Positions 16,928 through 26,646 are shown, counted from the first letter of the stretch. The stretch is 32,612 bases of DNA from Methylophilaceae bacterium (GCA_905339275.1 CAJPFK010000133.1:1-32612), one strand, 5' to 3'. The notes: generated from the letters alone by a model not told the origin. A program made the numbers and translations.

Positions 16928-17359
16928 ATGTTTGGGTCTATCAGCCGGGGGGTTACCGAATACAAGAGAATCAACCTGGAGACCGGTATCGTCGATGCCA
17001 ACCCGCAACGACTGATCGTCATGCTGTATGAAGGTGCGATCGAGGCATGCCAGCTGGGGCTGATGCATATGCGCCAAAACAATATCGTGCAAAAAGGCGA
17101 ATCGCTATCGAAAGCCATCATGATCGTGGAAAGCGGCCTGCGCCTTTCGCTCGACCGGAATGCCGGCGGAGAGATCGCCGAGAGCCTAGATGCGCTTTAC
17201 GGCTACATGAGCAACCGGCTTTACCTCGGCCATCTACAGAATAATCCGGATTACATACTTGAAGTAATCAAGCATCTGGTCGAACTGAAATCTGCATGGG
17301 AAGCAATCTCCAACCTGCAGTCGGGTCCGGCACAGGCTTCAGCGGTAACACAGGCGTAA
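16928..17359 (+). CDS. fliS: Flagellin export chaperone FliS
   Basis: Cytoplasmic chaperone that binds the flagellin C-terminus and prevents early polymerisation. It has 143 residues and is predicted to be all-helical. Family signatures are YKRINLETGIVDANPQRLIV, MLYEGAIEAC and the later NPDYILEVIKHLVELKSAW. An AAGGAGA ribosome site lies 18 bp after the fliD stop, so the gene is co-transcribed with fliD. Confidence 0.96.
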   Translation: MFGSISRGVTEYKRINLETGIVDANPQRLIVMLYEGAIEACQLGLMHMRQNNIVQKGESLSKAIMIVESGLRLSLDRNAGGEIAESLDALYGYMSNRLYLGHLQNNPDYILEVIKHLVELKSAWEAISNLQSGPAQASAVTQA

Positions 17360-17397
17360 CACACTATAACCAGACAATCTCGGCGAAGGGTTGAATA

Positions 17398-17733
17398 ATG
17401 AATAGCAATACAACTTTGGGTCTTTATGCAAGTGTCGTCAGCATTACGGAGCAAATGCTGGCAGCGACCAAGGCGCAAGACTGGGATCTGCTGGAAAAGC
17501 TTGAGGCAGATTGTGCCGCTTGCATGACCGATGTCCGCAGCATGGACAGCAAAACCCGCCTGACCGGAGACGAGCTCAGGCAGAAAATCAGTTATATCGA
17601 AAGAATCCTGGCAACCGACAAGGAGATTCGTTACCTGGTTGAACCATGGATGGTCAAGCTCTCCGGATTGATAAACAGCACAGGCAACAAACAGAAACTG
17701 CACCACGCCTACGGAAACAGCCCCGGACACTGA
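17398..17733 (+). CDS. fliT: FliT-like flagellar chaperone
   Basis: Small helical protein (111 residues) in the normal fliT position after fliS. In enteric bacteria FliT is the FliD chaperone and also restrains FlhDC. Recognisable features are YASVVSITEQMLAATKAQDWD, LEKLEADCAACMTDVRSM and ERILATDKEIRYLVEPWM. FliT proteins diverge quickly, so the call relies on both sequence and position. It ends one base before the next gene. Confidence 0.85.
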   Translation: MNSNTTLGLYASVVSITEQMLAATKAQDWDLLEKLEADCAACMTDVRSMDSKTRLTGDELRQKISYIERILATDKEIRYLVEPWMVKLSGLINSTGNKQKLHHAYGNSPGH

Positions 17734-17734
17734 T

Positions 17735-18697
17735 ATGTTGCCCAAGCCAGCAGTTTCTCCCGTCAACAATATCAGTCCGGTCACACCGATGCATGCCATC
17801 GCGGACACGGCAGAGGAACTCAATTTCCGCTTCGACCAGCTCAATCTGGCGCAACTGAGCAAGGGACAACAATACCAAGGTAGGGTCATGGCAAGGCTGG
17901 ACGACCAGAGTTTTCTGGTGGCCCTTAACGGCAGTGCGCTGAAGATGTCCCTGGGTACCACGACACAAGTGGGCGAATTCATCTCCCTGCGCTATATGGG
18001 CGGCTTTCCTACCCCGACTTTCCTGCTTTCGCCGCCACTTCCCTCGCTGAGTTCTACCAGCATCAGCGACTCGGCCCAGCTAATCAACCAGTACCTGACT
18101 TCCGGCGAAAACAAGAAAAACGCCGCCAGATTCGAGGCGCAGAGCCCAATCACCAGTTCGCCATACCATCCGGCCAGCAGAATTGCCGGCGACCTGCGGC
18201 AGGCGCTGGCAATGAGCGGATTATTCTATGAGGCCCACCTGGCGGAGTATGTCGCCGGCAAGCGTCCGCTGTCGGCCATTCTGCAGGAACCGCAGAACCA
18301 GCCTGCCAGCACGCTGACTGCGCTGGTTCCCCAGCAACTGCATATCCTGGAACAGCAACGCCTGCTCTGGCACGGCGAAGTATGGCCGCGGCAACTGATG
18401 GAATGGGAAATCGAGCAAAAACAGAAAGGGCGGGACGAAAGCCAGGCTTCCGCCGAAAATGCCGACGATGCTGTGATTAACAGCCGTATTACCCTGCATC
18501 TGCCGCGATTGGGCAAAGTCACGGCAAAAATAGCCTGTGCCAACGGGCACATGCGCATTGAGCTGGTGGCGGACAAGGAATCCACCCAGGAATTGCTCAG
18601 GCAGCAGGGCGAGAAGCTGGTCGAAAGCCTGGAAGCCTCGGGGCTGATGCTGGATTATTTCACGGTAGCGCCACATGCAGTCACTGCACAATCCTAA
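17735..18697 (+). CDS. FliK-like protein (hook-length-control C-terminal domain), second copy
   Basis: A 320-residue protein distinct from the canonical FliK at 24760-25944. The N-terminal half has a possible beta-rich region (KGQQYQGRVMARLDDQSFLV) and a low-complexity Pro/Ser stretch. The C-terminal part (about 248-310, ITLHLPRLGKVTAKIACANG and LLRQQGEKLVESLEASGL) resembles the flagellar hook-length control C-domain that contacts FlhB. The next gene, overlapping by 23 bp, encodes a free FlhB C-domain, which makes a FliK-like/FlhB-like pair likely. Its function is not established. Confidence 0.75.
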   Translation: MLPKPAVSPVNNISPVTPMHAIADTAEELNFRFDQLNLAQLSKGQQYQGRVMARLDDQSFLVALNGSALKMSLGTTTQVGEFISLRYMGGFPTPTFLLSPPLPSLSSTSISDSAQLINQYLTSGENKKNAARFEAQSPITSSPYHPASRIAGDLRQALAMSGLFYEAHLAEYVAGKRPLSAILQEPQNQPASTLTALVPQQLHILEQQRLLWHGEVWPRQLMEWEIEQKQKGRDESQASAENADDAVINSRITLHLPRLGKVTAKIACANGHMRIELVADKESTQELLRQQGEKLVESLEASGLMLDYFTVAPHAVTAQS

Positions 18698-18983
18698 CCA
18701 GCAGGCAGTAGCCCTGGCCTACGAAACCGGCGATCTTGCCCCGCGTATCGTCGCAAAAGGCCGCGGCGTGATCGCCGAGCAGATTATTGCCCGGGCCAGG
18801 GAACATGAAGTCTTTGTGCATGAATCAAAGGAACTGGTGAATCTGTTGATGCAGGTGGACCTGGACGACCATATCCCCCCTGCCTTGTATACGGCTATTG
18901 CCGAGATCCTGGCCTGGCTCTACCAGATGGAAACCCGGAAAGAACCCCAGCAGGCACTGCTTAAATCAGATCTCAATCTTTGA
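18675..18983 (+). CDS. FlhB C-terminal-domain paralogue (FlhX-like)
   Basis: Protein of 102 residues matching only the cytoplasmic export-switch domain of FlhB; the four membrane helices are absent. AVALAYETGDLAPRIVAKGR and IPPALYTAIAEILAWLYQM align with FlhB. The self-cleavage motif NPTH of FlhB is NPNQ here (residues 6-9), so it starts almost at the normal cleavage point. Proteins of this kind (FlhX) can stand in for the cleaved FlhB fragment in some bacteria. It overlaps the FliK-like gene and has no clear ribosome site, which suggests coupled translation. Confidence 0.88.
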   Translation: MQSLHNPNQQAVALAYETGDLAPRIVAKGRGVIAEQIIARAREHEVFVHESKELVNLLMQVDLDDHIPPALYTAIAEILAWLYQMETRKEPQQALLKSDLNL

Positions 18984-19008
18984 AGAGCTCGCGGGAAAAA
19001 GAGCTTGT

Positions 19009-19377
19009 TCAGACCGGCATGTTCATGATGTCCTGGTAAGCCGAAACCAGCTTGTTGCGAACCTGCACCGTGGCCTGGAAAGCAATATTCGCTTTCTGCC
19101 CGGCAATCATGACGTCCGACAGGCTGACCTTGTCATCGCCCAGGACGAAGTTCTTGCCCAGCTTTTCTGCCTCCAGCTGGCTTGTGTTGACCTGATTCAA
19201 TGAAGCCTTGAGGGCATCGGCAAAATCCACCTTGCCGGCCTGCTGTGTCTGCTTGAGTGCGGAACCGGGGTTGACCGCGTTCGCATTCATGCCCGCGTCC
19301 GGCTTCTGGGCTGCGGATTTGAGCTGGGCCAGCATGGATTTGATTCTTTCAGGATCTATTGCACCTACTGTATTCAT
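19009..19377 (-). CDS. fliE: Flagellar hook-basal body protein FliE
   Basis: Joins the MS ring to the rod. From ATG at 19377 the protein has 122 residues. A longer frame starts at 19401, but GGGAGAA at the right distance before 19377 and the usual family length favour the shorter form. The conserved C-terminal half has VDFADALKASLNQVNTSQLE, KVSLSDVMIAGQKANIAFQA and VRNKLVSAYQDIMNMPV. It is convergent with the FlhB-like gene (25 bp apart) and divergent from fliF. Confidence 0.95.
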   Translation of the reverse strand: MNTVGAIDPERIKSMLAQLKSAAQKPDAGMNANAVNPGSALKQTQQAGKVDFADALKASLNQVNTSQLEAEKLGKNFVLGDDKVSLSDVMIAGQKANIAFQATVQVRNKLVSAYQDIMNMPV

Positions 19378-19552
19378 CGTGTTCTCCCGGCAAATTGCCA
19401 CACGAGTAATTTAGCACCGTGCACTGAATGAAATCGGCAAATTAGGGCAATTAATCCCGTTCTATTCCAGCGATTGATATTAAGTGTAAGCGCCATAATG
19501 GCATCCAATAGGGCAAGCCCCGTATGTAGATGACAAACTGGAGTACTGAACA

Positions 19553-21202
19553 ATGGCTGCAAATGAAGCAACTCTCAATACAGGCGAGCTCATGGCATCG
19601 GGCAAATCCTTGATGGGCGGGAAATTGGTTCTGGCTATCGGTGCCGCCGCAGTGATCGCCTTCATGGCAGTGGTCTGGCTTTGGAGCCAGCAACCGGATT
19701 ATCGTGTCCTGTTCTCGAATTATTCCGACAAGGATGGCGGCTCAGTGGTTGCCGCATTGGAGCAGATGAATATCCCGTTCAAGTTCTCGGAAGGCGGCAG
19801 TGCAATCCTGGTGCCCTCCCAATTTGTCCATGAAGCACGCCTGAAGCTGGCTTCCCAGGGATTGCCCAAGGGTGGCAATGTCGGCTTCGAATTGCTGGAA
19901 AATCAGAAATTCGGCGTTTCGCAATTCGTCGAGCAGGTCAATTTCCAGCGTGCGCTGGAAGGCGAGCTGGAACGCAGCATCCAGTCGGTGGATGCCATTC
20001 AGGTCGCCAGGGTGCATCTGGCCATTCCCAAATCTTCAGTATTCACCCGCGACCAGAAAAAGCCGACCGCCTCCGTACTGATCAACCTGCATGCCGGCCG
20101 CTCGCTCGACCAGCGGCAAGTCAGCGCCATCGTCCATCTCGTCGCCAGCAGCGTACCTGACCTGCCGGTTGCCAATGTCACGATTGTCGACCAGAACGGC
20201 AGCCTCCTCTCGGACACCAGCAAACAGAACGGCATGGATAATCTGGACCCATCCAAACTGAAATATATAGAGGAACTGCAACGCAACATCATCAAACGCG
20301 TGGAATCCATCATCACGCCGCTGGTAGGTGCCAACAACGTTCGTGCGGAAGCCAGCGCCGAAGTCGATTTCTCCAGTACCGAACAGGCTGCCGAAATCTA
20401 CAAACCGAACCAGGCGCCCGATGCCACTACGGTACGCAGCATGCAAAGCAGCGAGTCGACCAGCTCCACCAGCACCACGGCTGCCGGCGTACCGGGGGCA
20501 TTATCCAATCAGCCTCCGGTACCGGCTACTGCACCGCTCGTGAATGACGACCCTGCTGCAGATACCGGCGGCACCACGGTTACCACGCCTGTCAGTTCGC
20601 AGCGCAATGTGACGACCAACTACGAGGTCGACAAGACCGTACGTTATGTCCAACAACCCATGGGCGGCATCAAGCGCCTGACCGTGGCCGTCGTCGTCAA
20701 TAACATCACAACCACCGACAAGGATGGCAAGGTCATCAGCCGCCCGCTGACTGATGACGAAAAAACCCAGATCAACGACCTTGCCAAACAGGCCATGGGA
20801 TTCAACGCCGAGCGCGGCGATTCGCTCACTGTCGTCAACAGCTCGTTTGCCGGCGTGGAACAGCAGGTACTGCCTGAAATTCCATTATGGAAGCAACCTG
20901 CCGTCATCGACATGGCGAAAGAAGCCGGTAAGTTCCTGCTTGGCATCATTATCATCTTCCTGCTCTATCTACGTCTGCTGAAACCCATGGTGCGCACGCT
21001 GACAACGCCTGCAACTCCGATGCTGCCCAAGCCCGGCGATGAAGACACCGTGGTGGCGCTCAGCAACAACCAGGCAGTGACCGCTCGCGGTGCAGGCCCA
21101 AGGGGATATGAAGAAAACCTGCAGGTATCGAAACAGATCGCCAAGGAGAATCCTAAACTGGTCGCCAATGTCGTTACATCATGGGTAAGCAATAATGGTT
21201 GA
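19553..21202 (+). CDS. fliF: Flagellar MS-ring protein FliF
   Basis: Builds the inner-membrane MS ring on which the rod, switch and export gate assemble. It has 549 residues. The first membrane helix is at about 24-44 (LVLAIGAAAVIAFMAVVWLW) and the second at about 461-477 (FLLGIIIIFLLYLRLL). The ring-building domains contain QKFGVSQFVEQVNFQRALEG and RVHLAIPKSSVF. A Ser/Thr/Pro-rich insertion lies at about 295-345. The C-terminal tail (NPKLVANVVTSWVSNNG) is the FliG-binding end. It starts the fliFGHIJK run and overlaps fliG by 8 bp. Confidence 0.98.
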   Translation: MAANEATLNTGELMASGKSLMGGKLVLAIGAAAVIAFMAVVWLWSQQPDYRVLFSNYSDKDGGSVVAALEQMNIPFKFSEGGSAILVPSQFVHEARLKLASQGLPKGGNVGFELLENQKFGVSQFVEQVNFQRALEGELERSIQSVDAIQVARVHLAIPKSSVFTRDQKKPTASVLINLHAGRSLDQRQVSAIVHLVASSVPDLPVANVTIVDQNGSLLSDTSKQNGMDNLDPSKLKYIEELQRNIIKRVESIITPLVGANNVRAEASAEVDFSSTEQAAEIYKPNQAPDATTVRSMQSSESTSSTSTTAAGVPGALSNQPPVPATAPLVNDDPAADTGGTTVTTPVSSQRNVTTNYEVDKTVRYVQQPMGGIKRLTVAVVVNNITTTDKDGKVISRPLTDDEKTQINDLAKQAMGFNAERGDSLTVVNSSFAGVEQQVLPEIPLWKQPAVIDMAKEAGKFLLGIIIIFLLYLRLLKPMVRTLTTPATPMLPKPGDEDTVVALSNNQAVTARGAGPRGYEENLQVSKQIAKENPKLVANVVTSWVSNNG

Positions 21203-22193
21203 AGATAAAGTCATGAAAGGTGCCATCCTCATGCTGGCACTGGGGGAGGAGGAAGCCTCGGAGGTGATGAAACACCTCAGCCCGCGCGAAGTGCAAAAAC
21301 TCGGGGCGGCCATGACCACCATGAAAACCATCGGCCATGACGATGTTGAATCCGTCCTCAACGAATTCCTTGCCGAGGCAAGCCAGAACACTTCGCTGGG
21401 TCTGGATTCGGACGATTACGTGCGCTCCGTACTGACACGCGCATTGGGTGACGACAAGGCTTCCAGCCTGCTCAGCCGTATCATCCAGGAGCGCGATTCC
21501 AGCGGTATCGAGAGCCTGAAGTGGATGGACTCGCTGACAGTTTCAGAATTCATCAAGAACGAACACCCGCAAATCATCGCTACCATCCTGGTGCACCTGG
21601 AGCGCGACCAGGCTTCGGAAATCCTCGGCCACTTCACCGAGCGCCTGCGTACCGATGTCATGCTGCGCATTGCTACCCTCGACGGCATCAAACCCGCCGC
21701 GCTGAAAGAGCTGAACGACGTGCTGACCAAGCTGCTGAGCGGCAACGAAAATCTCAAGAAAAAGAATCTGGGCGGCGTCAAGGCTGCAGCCGAAATCATG
21801 AACTATGTCGGCAGCGAGCATGAGTCCACCCTGATGGACGCCCTCAAATCCTATGACGAGGAAATGGCGCAAAAAATCATGGATGAAATGTTTGTCTTCG
21901 ACGACATCATCGAAATTGATGACAAGGGCATCCAGACCATCCTGCGCGAGGTGCAATCCGAGACCCTGATCCTGGCGCTCAAGGGAGCGACTGCCGAGTT
22001 GCGCGAAAAGATATTCAAGAACATGTCGACCCGTGCTGCCGAGATGATGAAGGAAGACTTGGAAAGCAAGGGCCCTGTCCGCCTCTCGGAAGTGGAAGCG
22101 CAGCAGAAACAGATTCTGCAGATCATCCGCAGGCTATCCGACGAAGGCCAGATCATGCTGGGCGGCAAGGGAGGCGATGACGCATATGTCTAA
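21195..22193 (+). CDS. fliG: Flagellar switch protein FliG
   Basis: Rotor protein that contacts MotA and generates torque. The 332 residues match the family. It contains KGAILMLALGEEEASEVMKH near the N-terminus, the central EHPQ motif (EFIKNEHPQIIATILVHLER), and the C-terminal charged torque helix region with FVFDDIIEIDDKGIQTILRE and LALKGATAELREKIFKNMS. It overlaps fliF at the start and fliH at the end, so it is translationally coupled. Confidence 0.98.
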   Translation: MVEDKVMKGAILMLALGEEEASEVMKHLSPREVQKLGAAMTTMKTIGHDDVESVLNEFLAEASQNTSLGLDSDDYVRSVLTRALGDDKASSLLSRIIQERDSSGIESLKWMDSLTVSEFIKNEHPQIIATILVHLERDQASEILGHFTERLRTDVMLRIATLDGIKPAALKELNDVLTKLLSGNENLKKKNLGGVKAAAEIMNYVGSEHESTLMDALKSYDEEMAQKIMDEMFVFDDIIEIDDKGIQTILREVQSETLILALKGATAELREKIFKNMSTRAAEMMKEDLESKGPVRLSEVEAQQKQILQIIRRLSDEGQIMLGGKGGDDAYV

Positions 22194-22845
22194 TTCACCG
22201 TTACCGAAAGCGCAGGAAACCGCTTATCAGCGCTGGGAAATGAACTCCCTTTCCGCAGGCAACAGCCATCACGCAAAAAAGGTGGATCGCGAAAAATCCA
22301 AGGTCCCCGAAGGGCTGGCGCTGATACTGGAAAATGCACGCAAGGATGGCTTCAAGCAAGGATTACAGGAAGGTTTCCAGGCCGGCATGCAGAAGGCCGA
22401 GGAAATTTCCGCTGAAAACGAACACCATTTTCTGCAAATCGGTAATGCTTTCCAGGCGGCATTGCAGGACGCGGATGCAAAAATTGCGGAAGACCTGCTC
22501 CGCCTCGCGCTGGATATAGCAAAAGCCATGCTCAAGAGCAGCCTGGAAGTCGATTCCCGCAAGATTCTGCCGATCGTCCGGGATTCAATCCGCTATCTGC
22601 CCGTCGTCAAGCATCCCGCACGTATCCTGCTGAATCCTGCCGATGTCCAGATGGTCAATGACCACCTTTCCGAAGAACTGGCAGAAGGCGGCTGGCAGAT
22701 TATCGAAGATGCCACGATCGAGCGCGGCGGCTGCATGGTAGATACCTCCAGCAACCAGATCGATGCAACCAATGCCACACGCTGGAAAAGAATCAGTGAG
22801 GCACTTGGCCAGCCCAGCGAATGGCTTAACGAGAATGAAGCCTGA
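22186..22845 (+). CDS. fliH: Flagellar export ATPase regulator FliH
   Basis: Dimeric regulator and peripheral stalk of the export ATPase FliI, linking it to the C ring. A frame opens at 22177, but GGAGG ends only 2 nt before that ATG; the ATG at 22186 is 11 nt away and gives [10 protein letters not shown], so 219 residues is preferred. The Gly-rich helix repeats of FliH appear as [19 protein letters not shown]. The C-terminal domain has [20 protein letters not shown] and [20 protein letters not shown]. It overlaps fliI by one base (TGATG). Confidence 0.95.
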   Translation: MSNSPLPKAQETAYQRWEMNSLSAGNSHHAKKVDREKSKVPEGLALILENARKDGFKQGLQEGFQAGMQKAEEISAENEHHFLQIGNAFQAALQDADAKIAEDLLRLALDIAKAMLKSSLEVDSRKILPIVRDSIRYLPVVKHPARILLNPADVQMVNDHLSEELAEGGWQIIEDATIERGGCMVDTSSNQIDATNATRWKRISEALGQPSEWLNENEA

Positions 22846-24260
22846 TGAACACCGGTAGCGGACATCCACAACACTGGAAAAACTACCTGCAGGATTGCAG
22901 CGAGTTTCTCAAGCTGAGCCAGCCGATGGAAATTTCCGGCCGGGTTACCCGCCTGACCGGCCTGGTGATGGAAGCGGTCGGGATCAAGCTTCCTGTCGGC
23001 AGCGCCTGCACCGTGCCTTTGCCTGACGGCAGGAAGATAGAAGCGGAAGTGGTCGGCTTCGATGGCGACAGATTGCTGCTCATGCCGCAAAGCAGCATCG
23101 AAGGCATCGTACCGGGCACACGGGTTTTCCCGCTGGAAGCCACCGAGTACATTCCGAAGCCAACCAACGCAAAACACCCGCGCAGAAGAGCAACGGACCG
23201 CACCAGGCACCTGCCTGTCGGCATGGAATTGCTGGGCCGCGTGCTGGATGCCGCCGGCAGCCCGCTGGATGACCTGGGGCCGCTGAAGACGCGCAACAGC
23301 GCGCCACTGAATACCCGCCAGATCAACCCGCTTTCACGCGCGCCGATTACCGACACGCTCGATGTCGGCGTACGTGCCATCAACAGCATCCTGACCGTGG
23401 GGCGCGGCCAGCGCATGGGCCTGTTCGCTGGCTCGGGTGTCGGTAAAAGTATGCTGCTCGGCATGATGGCGCGCTACACCGACGCCGATGTCATCGTCGT
23501 CGGCCTGATCGGCGAACGCGGCCGCGAAGTGAAGGAATTCATTGAGCAGATTCTCGGAGAAGAGGGCCTCGCGCGCTCGGTTGTGATTGCCGCGCCTGCC
23601 GACGTATCGCCGCTGATGAGGCTGCAAGGTGCAAGCTATGCCACCAGCATTGCGGAATATTTCCGCAACCAGGGACAGCATGTGCTGCTGATCATGGATT
23701 CCCTGACGCGTTATGCCATGGCGCAACGCGAGATTGCGCTGGCGATCGGCGAACCGCCGGCCACCAAGGGCTACCCGCCATCAGTCTTCGCCAAGCTGCC
23801 GGCGCTGGTCGAGCGTGCCGGCAACGGCAAAAGCGGAGAAGGTTCCATTACCGCCTTCTACACGGTGCTGACTGAAGGCGACGACCAGCAGGACCCGATT
23901 GCCGATGCAGCCCGTGCGATTCTGGATGGGCACATCGTACTTAACCGATCACTGGCGGAGAGCGGCCATTACCCTGCGATTGATATTGAGCAATCCATCA
24001 GTCGCGTCATGGTCAACATCACCTCCCCCGGACACCAGAAACTCGCACTCAAGCTGAAGCAGTTGAATTCCCGTTATACACGCAACCAGGACCTCATCAA
24101 TGTCGGTGCCTACGAAGCCGGCAGCGACCCATTGCTGGATGAGGCGATTACCAAGCACCAGCAGATTGCGACATTCCTGCAGCAGGACATCAAGGAACGT
24201 GCGGATATTACGCAAAGCCTGCAGCAACTGACCAGCCTGCTGGAGAATGAGGAAGCATAA
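22845..24260 (+). CDS. fliI: Flagellum-specific ATP synthase/export ATPase FliI
   Basis: Hexameric ATPase that unfolds and feeds export substrates. It has 471 residues. The Walker A motif is [11 protein letters not shown] with Lys201; the Walker B region is [31 protein letters not shown] and [20 protein letters not shown] are F1-beta-like hallmarks. The N-terminal domain ([20 protein letters not shown]) is the hexamerisation fold. It sits between fliH and fliJ, its complex partners. Confidence 0.98.
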   Translation: MNTGSGHPQHWKNYLQDCSEFLKLSQPMEISGRVTRLTGLVMEAVGIKLPVGSACTVPLPDGRKIEAEVVGFDGDRLLLMPQSSIEGIVPGTRVFPLEATEYIPKPTNAKHPRRRATDRTRHLPVGMELLGRVLDAAGSPLDDLGPLKTRNSAPLNTRQINPLSRAPITDTLDVGVRAINSILTVGRGQRMGLFAGSGVGKSMLLGMMARYTDADVIVVGLIGERGREVKEFIEQILGEEGLARSVVIAAPADVSPLMRLQGASYATSIAEYFRNQGQHVLLIMDSLTRYAMAQREIALAIGEPPATKGYPPSVFAKLPALVERAGNGKSGEGSITAFYTVLTEGDDQQDPIADAARAILDGHIVLNRSLAESGHYPAIDIEQSISRVMVNITSPGHQKLALKLKQLNSRYTRNQDLINVGAYEAGSDPLLDEAITKHQQIATFLQQDIKERADITQSLQQLTSLLENEEA

Positions 24261-24264
24261 CGCC

Positions 24265-24729
24265 ATGCCTGCCCAGCCCCCCACCGTCATGCATACACTG
24301 GTCGACCTTGCTGCCAAGGAGTGCAAACGCGCTGCAGAGAAACTAAGCGAAGCCAATCAGTTGCTGAAAGACGGCCAGAAAAACCTGACCATGCTGATGG
24401 ATTACCGGCGCGACTACACCCAGCAGCTCTCGCAGCACCTGCAGGCTGGAGTATTCACCGAGAGCTACCAGAATTTCCAGGGCTTTTTGCAGAAACTCGA
24501 CCAGGCCATCTCGGGCCAGGAAAAAGTAGTCGAATCCTGCAAACAGAAAGTCGAGGTCCAGTTGAAGCACTGGCAGGCTTGTGAGCGTAAAAAACTGTCC
24601 TACGGGGTAATTATCAATCACGCCGAGGCCAGGGCGCATCTCGTGCAATTGAAGAAAGACCAGAAATTGATGGACGAACATGCGCTGCGTCAGAGCATGA
24701 AAAACATGAATAAAGTGCAATCCCGTTAA
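24265..24729 (+). CDS. fliJ: Flagellar export protein FliJ
   Basis: Coiled-coil export component that acts as the central stalk of the FliI ring and an escort for chaperones. From ATG at 24265 it has 154 residues, close to the family length; an in-frame ATG at 24247 lies inside fliI with only 2 nt to GGAG, while GAGGAAG (24249-24255) suits 24265. The protein is almost wholly helical and charged, with YRRDYTQQLSQHLQAGVFTE, FLQKLDQAISGQEKVVESC and a Lys/Glu-rich C-terminus. Confidence 0.93.
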   Translation: MPAQPPTVMHTLVDLAAKECKRAAEKLSEANQLLKDGQKNLTMLMDYRRDYTQQLSQHLQAGVFTESYQNFQGFLQKLDQAISGQEKVVESCKQKVEVQLKHWQACERKKLSYGVIINHAEARAHLVQLKKDQKLMDEHALRQSMKNMNKVQSR

Positions 24730-24759
24730 TCGAATAGCATGCGAAACCAGAAGGAACCT

Positions 24760-25944
24760 ATGATGCAAAACCTACCGTTACTGAATACGCCGAATATTGC
24801 GCAAAAAAACAATGTGCATGGCCAGCCCAAGCCAGCAATTGCAAGTGCGAAACCGGCAGACGATGCATCATTCCAGCAGAAATTGATGCGCCAGATCAAC
24901 AATAACGATAAACGGTCGGCGCAGGAATCCGGAAAGAAGCCGGAACAAGCAACATCGGCTGACGAAGCAGCCAATGCCGCTCCAGAAAAGCAGGTCTCCG
25001 GCACAGATATCGCCCTGCGCAAGGCCAAAGCCCAGATCATTAAACCCGCAGAATCCGAGATGCCACAGCAGGCCAATGCAGGTGAACCGGCGACGCCTAC
25101 GACTGAAGTAGCGGCAATTCCGGCTGACGAAACGCTCGATCCTGCGTCCCTGAATGTTCTGGCGCAGTTGCAACAAGCCACCTCCGCCAGCCAGGCAACG
25201 GCACAGCCGGTCGATGATGAAACACCGGTGGGCAATTCATCGAAATCAGTGCAGAGGCAGGATCCGGCTGTTCTGCAGCAGGCTGGCGAAGATACGGAGA
25301 CTGGTAAGAACGACCCCAGAATAGTTGCCACAAAAGAACTCCCGGCAACCGATATCCGGCAGGAGTCCGGCAGGAAAGTAACCCCTGCGGAAGAATTTGA
25401 CAGCATGCTGTCAACCACCCTGTCCAAGGGAACGGCCGCCAAAGAGCCTGTAGTGGCGATGATGCAGGTCAACCCGATGGTACAAGCCAATACCGCTGCT
25501 GCGGTAGCCAACCCCTCCATGATTCAGGCTTATCCCGGCAAGGAAGGCTGGAACCAGGCCATAGGCCAGAAAGTTCTCTGGATGGTAGGCAATTCGCAGC
25601 AGACAGCCACCTTGACGCTTAATCCGCCTGATCTGGGGCCGCTGCAAATTGTCGTCAATGTACACAATGACAAAGCCGACACCACCTTCCTCTCCGACCG
25701 CCAGGAAGTGCGCCAGGCATTGCAGGACGGTATGGATAATCTGCGCGAAATGATGAAGGAGGCCGGCATCAGTCTCGGCCAGACCAACATCAACGAACGC
25801 GGCCGGTCGGCACAGGATTTTGCGCAACAGGCACAAAAAGCGGCAATGGGTGAAAGCCGGAATGATCCATCCAGCGACCCCGAATCATCTTCCGCAGTCG
25901 TCACTACCCGCGCCGGGCTCGGCCTGGTCGATACCTTTGCCTGA
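24760..25944 (+). CDS. fliK: Flagellar hook-length control protein FliK
   Basis: Secreted ruler that stops hook growth by switching FlhB specificity. The start is one of two adjacent ATGs (24760 or 24763) after AAGGAA; a frame from 24739 lacks this site. About 394 residues. The N-terminal two thirds are Ala/Gln/Pro/Thr-rich and unstructured, as expected. The C-terminal domain (about 265-350) has the conserved core TLTLNPPDLGPLQIVV, then RQALQDGMDNLREMMKEAGI and a Gln-rich tail. It ends the fliFGHIJK run. Confidence 0.94.
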   Translation: MMQNLPLLNTPNIAQKNNVHGQPKPAIASAKPADDASFQQKLMRQINNNDKRSAQESGKKPEQATSADEAANAAPEKQVSGTDIALRKAKAQIIKPAESEMPQQANAGEPATPTTEVAAIPADETLDPASLNVLAQLQQATSASQATAQPVDDETPVGNSSKSVQRQDPAVLQQAGEDTETGKNDPRIVATKELPATDIRQESGRKVTPAEEFDSMLSTTLSKGTAAKEPVVAMMQVNPMVQANTAAAVANPSMIQAYPGKEGWNQAIGQKVLWMVGNSQQTATLTLNPPDLGPLQIVVNVHNDKADTTFLSDRQEVRQALQDGMDNLREMMKEAGISLGQTNINERGRSAQDFAQQAQKAAMGESRNDPSSDPESSSAVVTTRAGLGLVDTFA

Positions 25945-25962
25945 TGCTGGCAGGCGGTAACC

Positions 25963-25998
25963 GGGCACGCCGTCCCTGAGAATGGCGATGGCGTGCCC
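25963..25998 (+). terminator. Hairpin after fliK
   Basis: Arms gggcacgcc (25963-25971) and ggcgtgccc (25990-25998) pair perfectly around an 18-nt loop, 19 bp past the fliK stop. No T-run follows. It probably separates the fliF-K and fliL-R units at the RNA level. No convincing promoter for fliL was found in 26000-26129. Confidence 0.5.
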
Positions 25999-26129
25999 CC
26001 ACCCGGTCGCCTGGCTGCTGTAAAACTTGATATAACCCACTTTCCCGCCTCTTTTCCCCGCATTCGTCACCATCTGTTTTACTGATAATGGAGCCATTGT
26101 TGAATGCAATGGACTAACAGGAGCGCAAG

Positions 26130-26639
26130 ATGGCGGAAGAAGCAACCAGCGAAGATATGGCCCCCCCCGCAAAAGGGCCAAAGAAGAAACTCATGCTGAT
26201 CATTGCTGCATCACTGGTTCTGCTGGGCGGCGGCGGTGCGGCCTGGTATTTCACCCAGCCCCAGCCAGCAGAAAAGAAAGCCGGAGAAGTGAAGGAATCC
26301 GCTCATGCGGGAGCTGCCGTCCCGACGTTCATGACGCTGGAGACATTTACCGTCAACCTGGTACCCGATCCGGGAGAACAATACCTGCAGACGGATATCT
26401 CGTTGCAACTCTCGGATGCCAAGCAGGAAGCGGTCATCAAGCAGTTCATGCCATTGGTAAAGGCGCAAATCCTGATGTCGCTATCAAGCAAACGCAGCTC
26501 GGAAATTGTGACCATCGAAGGCAAAAACCAGCTCAGCAAGGAAATCACGGAAATGATCAACAAACTGCTGCCGGCCAGCGGCAGCGGCGCGGCGCCTGCG
26601 ATATCCGGCGTATTTTTCACCTCGTTCATCATTCAGTAG
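26130..26639 (+). CDS. fliL: Flagellar basal body-associated protein FliL
   Basis: Membrane protein that surrounds or supports the stator at the motor. It has 169 residues: a short cytoplasmic tail with a basic patch (GPKKK), one membrane helix (about 22-42, LMLIIAASLVLLGGGGAAWY), then a periplasmic domain with LETFTVNLVPDPGEQYLQTD and the conserved end GVFFTSFIIQ. A GGAG-type ribosome site precedes the ATG. It leads the fliLMNOPQR unit. Confidence 0.96.
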   Translation: MAEEATSEDMAPPAKGPKKKLMLIIAASLVLLGGGGAAWYFTQPQPAEKKAGEVKESAHAGAAVPTFMTLETFTVNLVPDPGEQYLQTDISLQLSDAKQEAVIKQFMPLVKAQILMSLSSKRSSEIVTIEGKNQLSKEITEMINKLLPASGSGAAPAISGVFFTSFIIQ

Positions 26640-26646
26640 ATGCATC

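Noticed and set aside
19402..19552. Possible sigma-54 promoters (TGGCA elements) between fliE and fliF
   Set aside because: The GG-to-GC spacing is wrong on both strands; FlhDC-type control is more likely in this genome.
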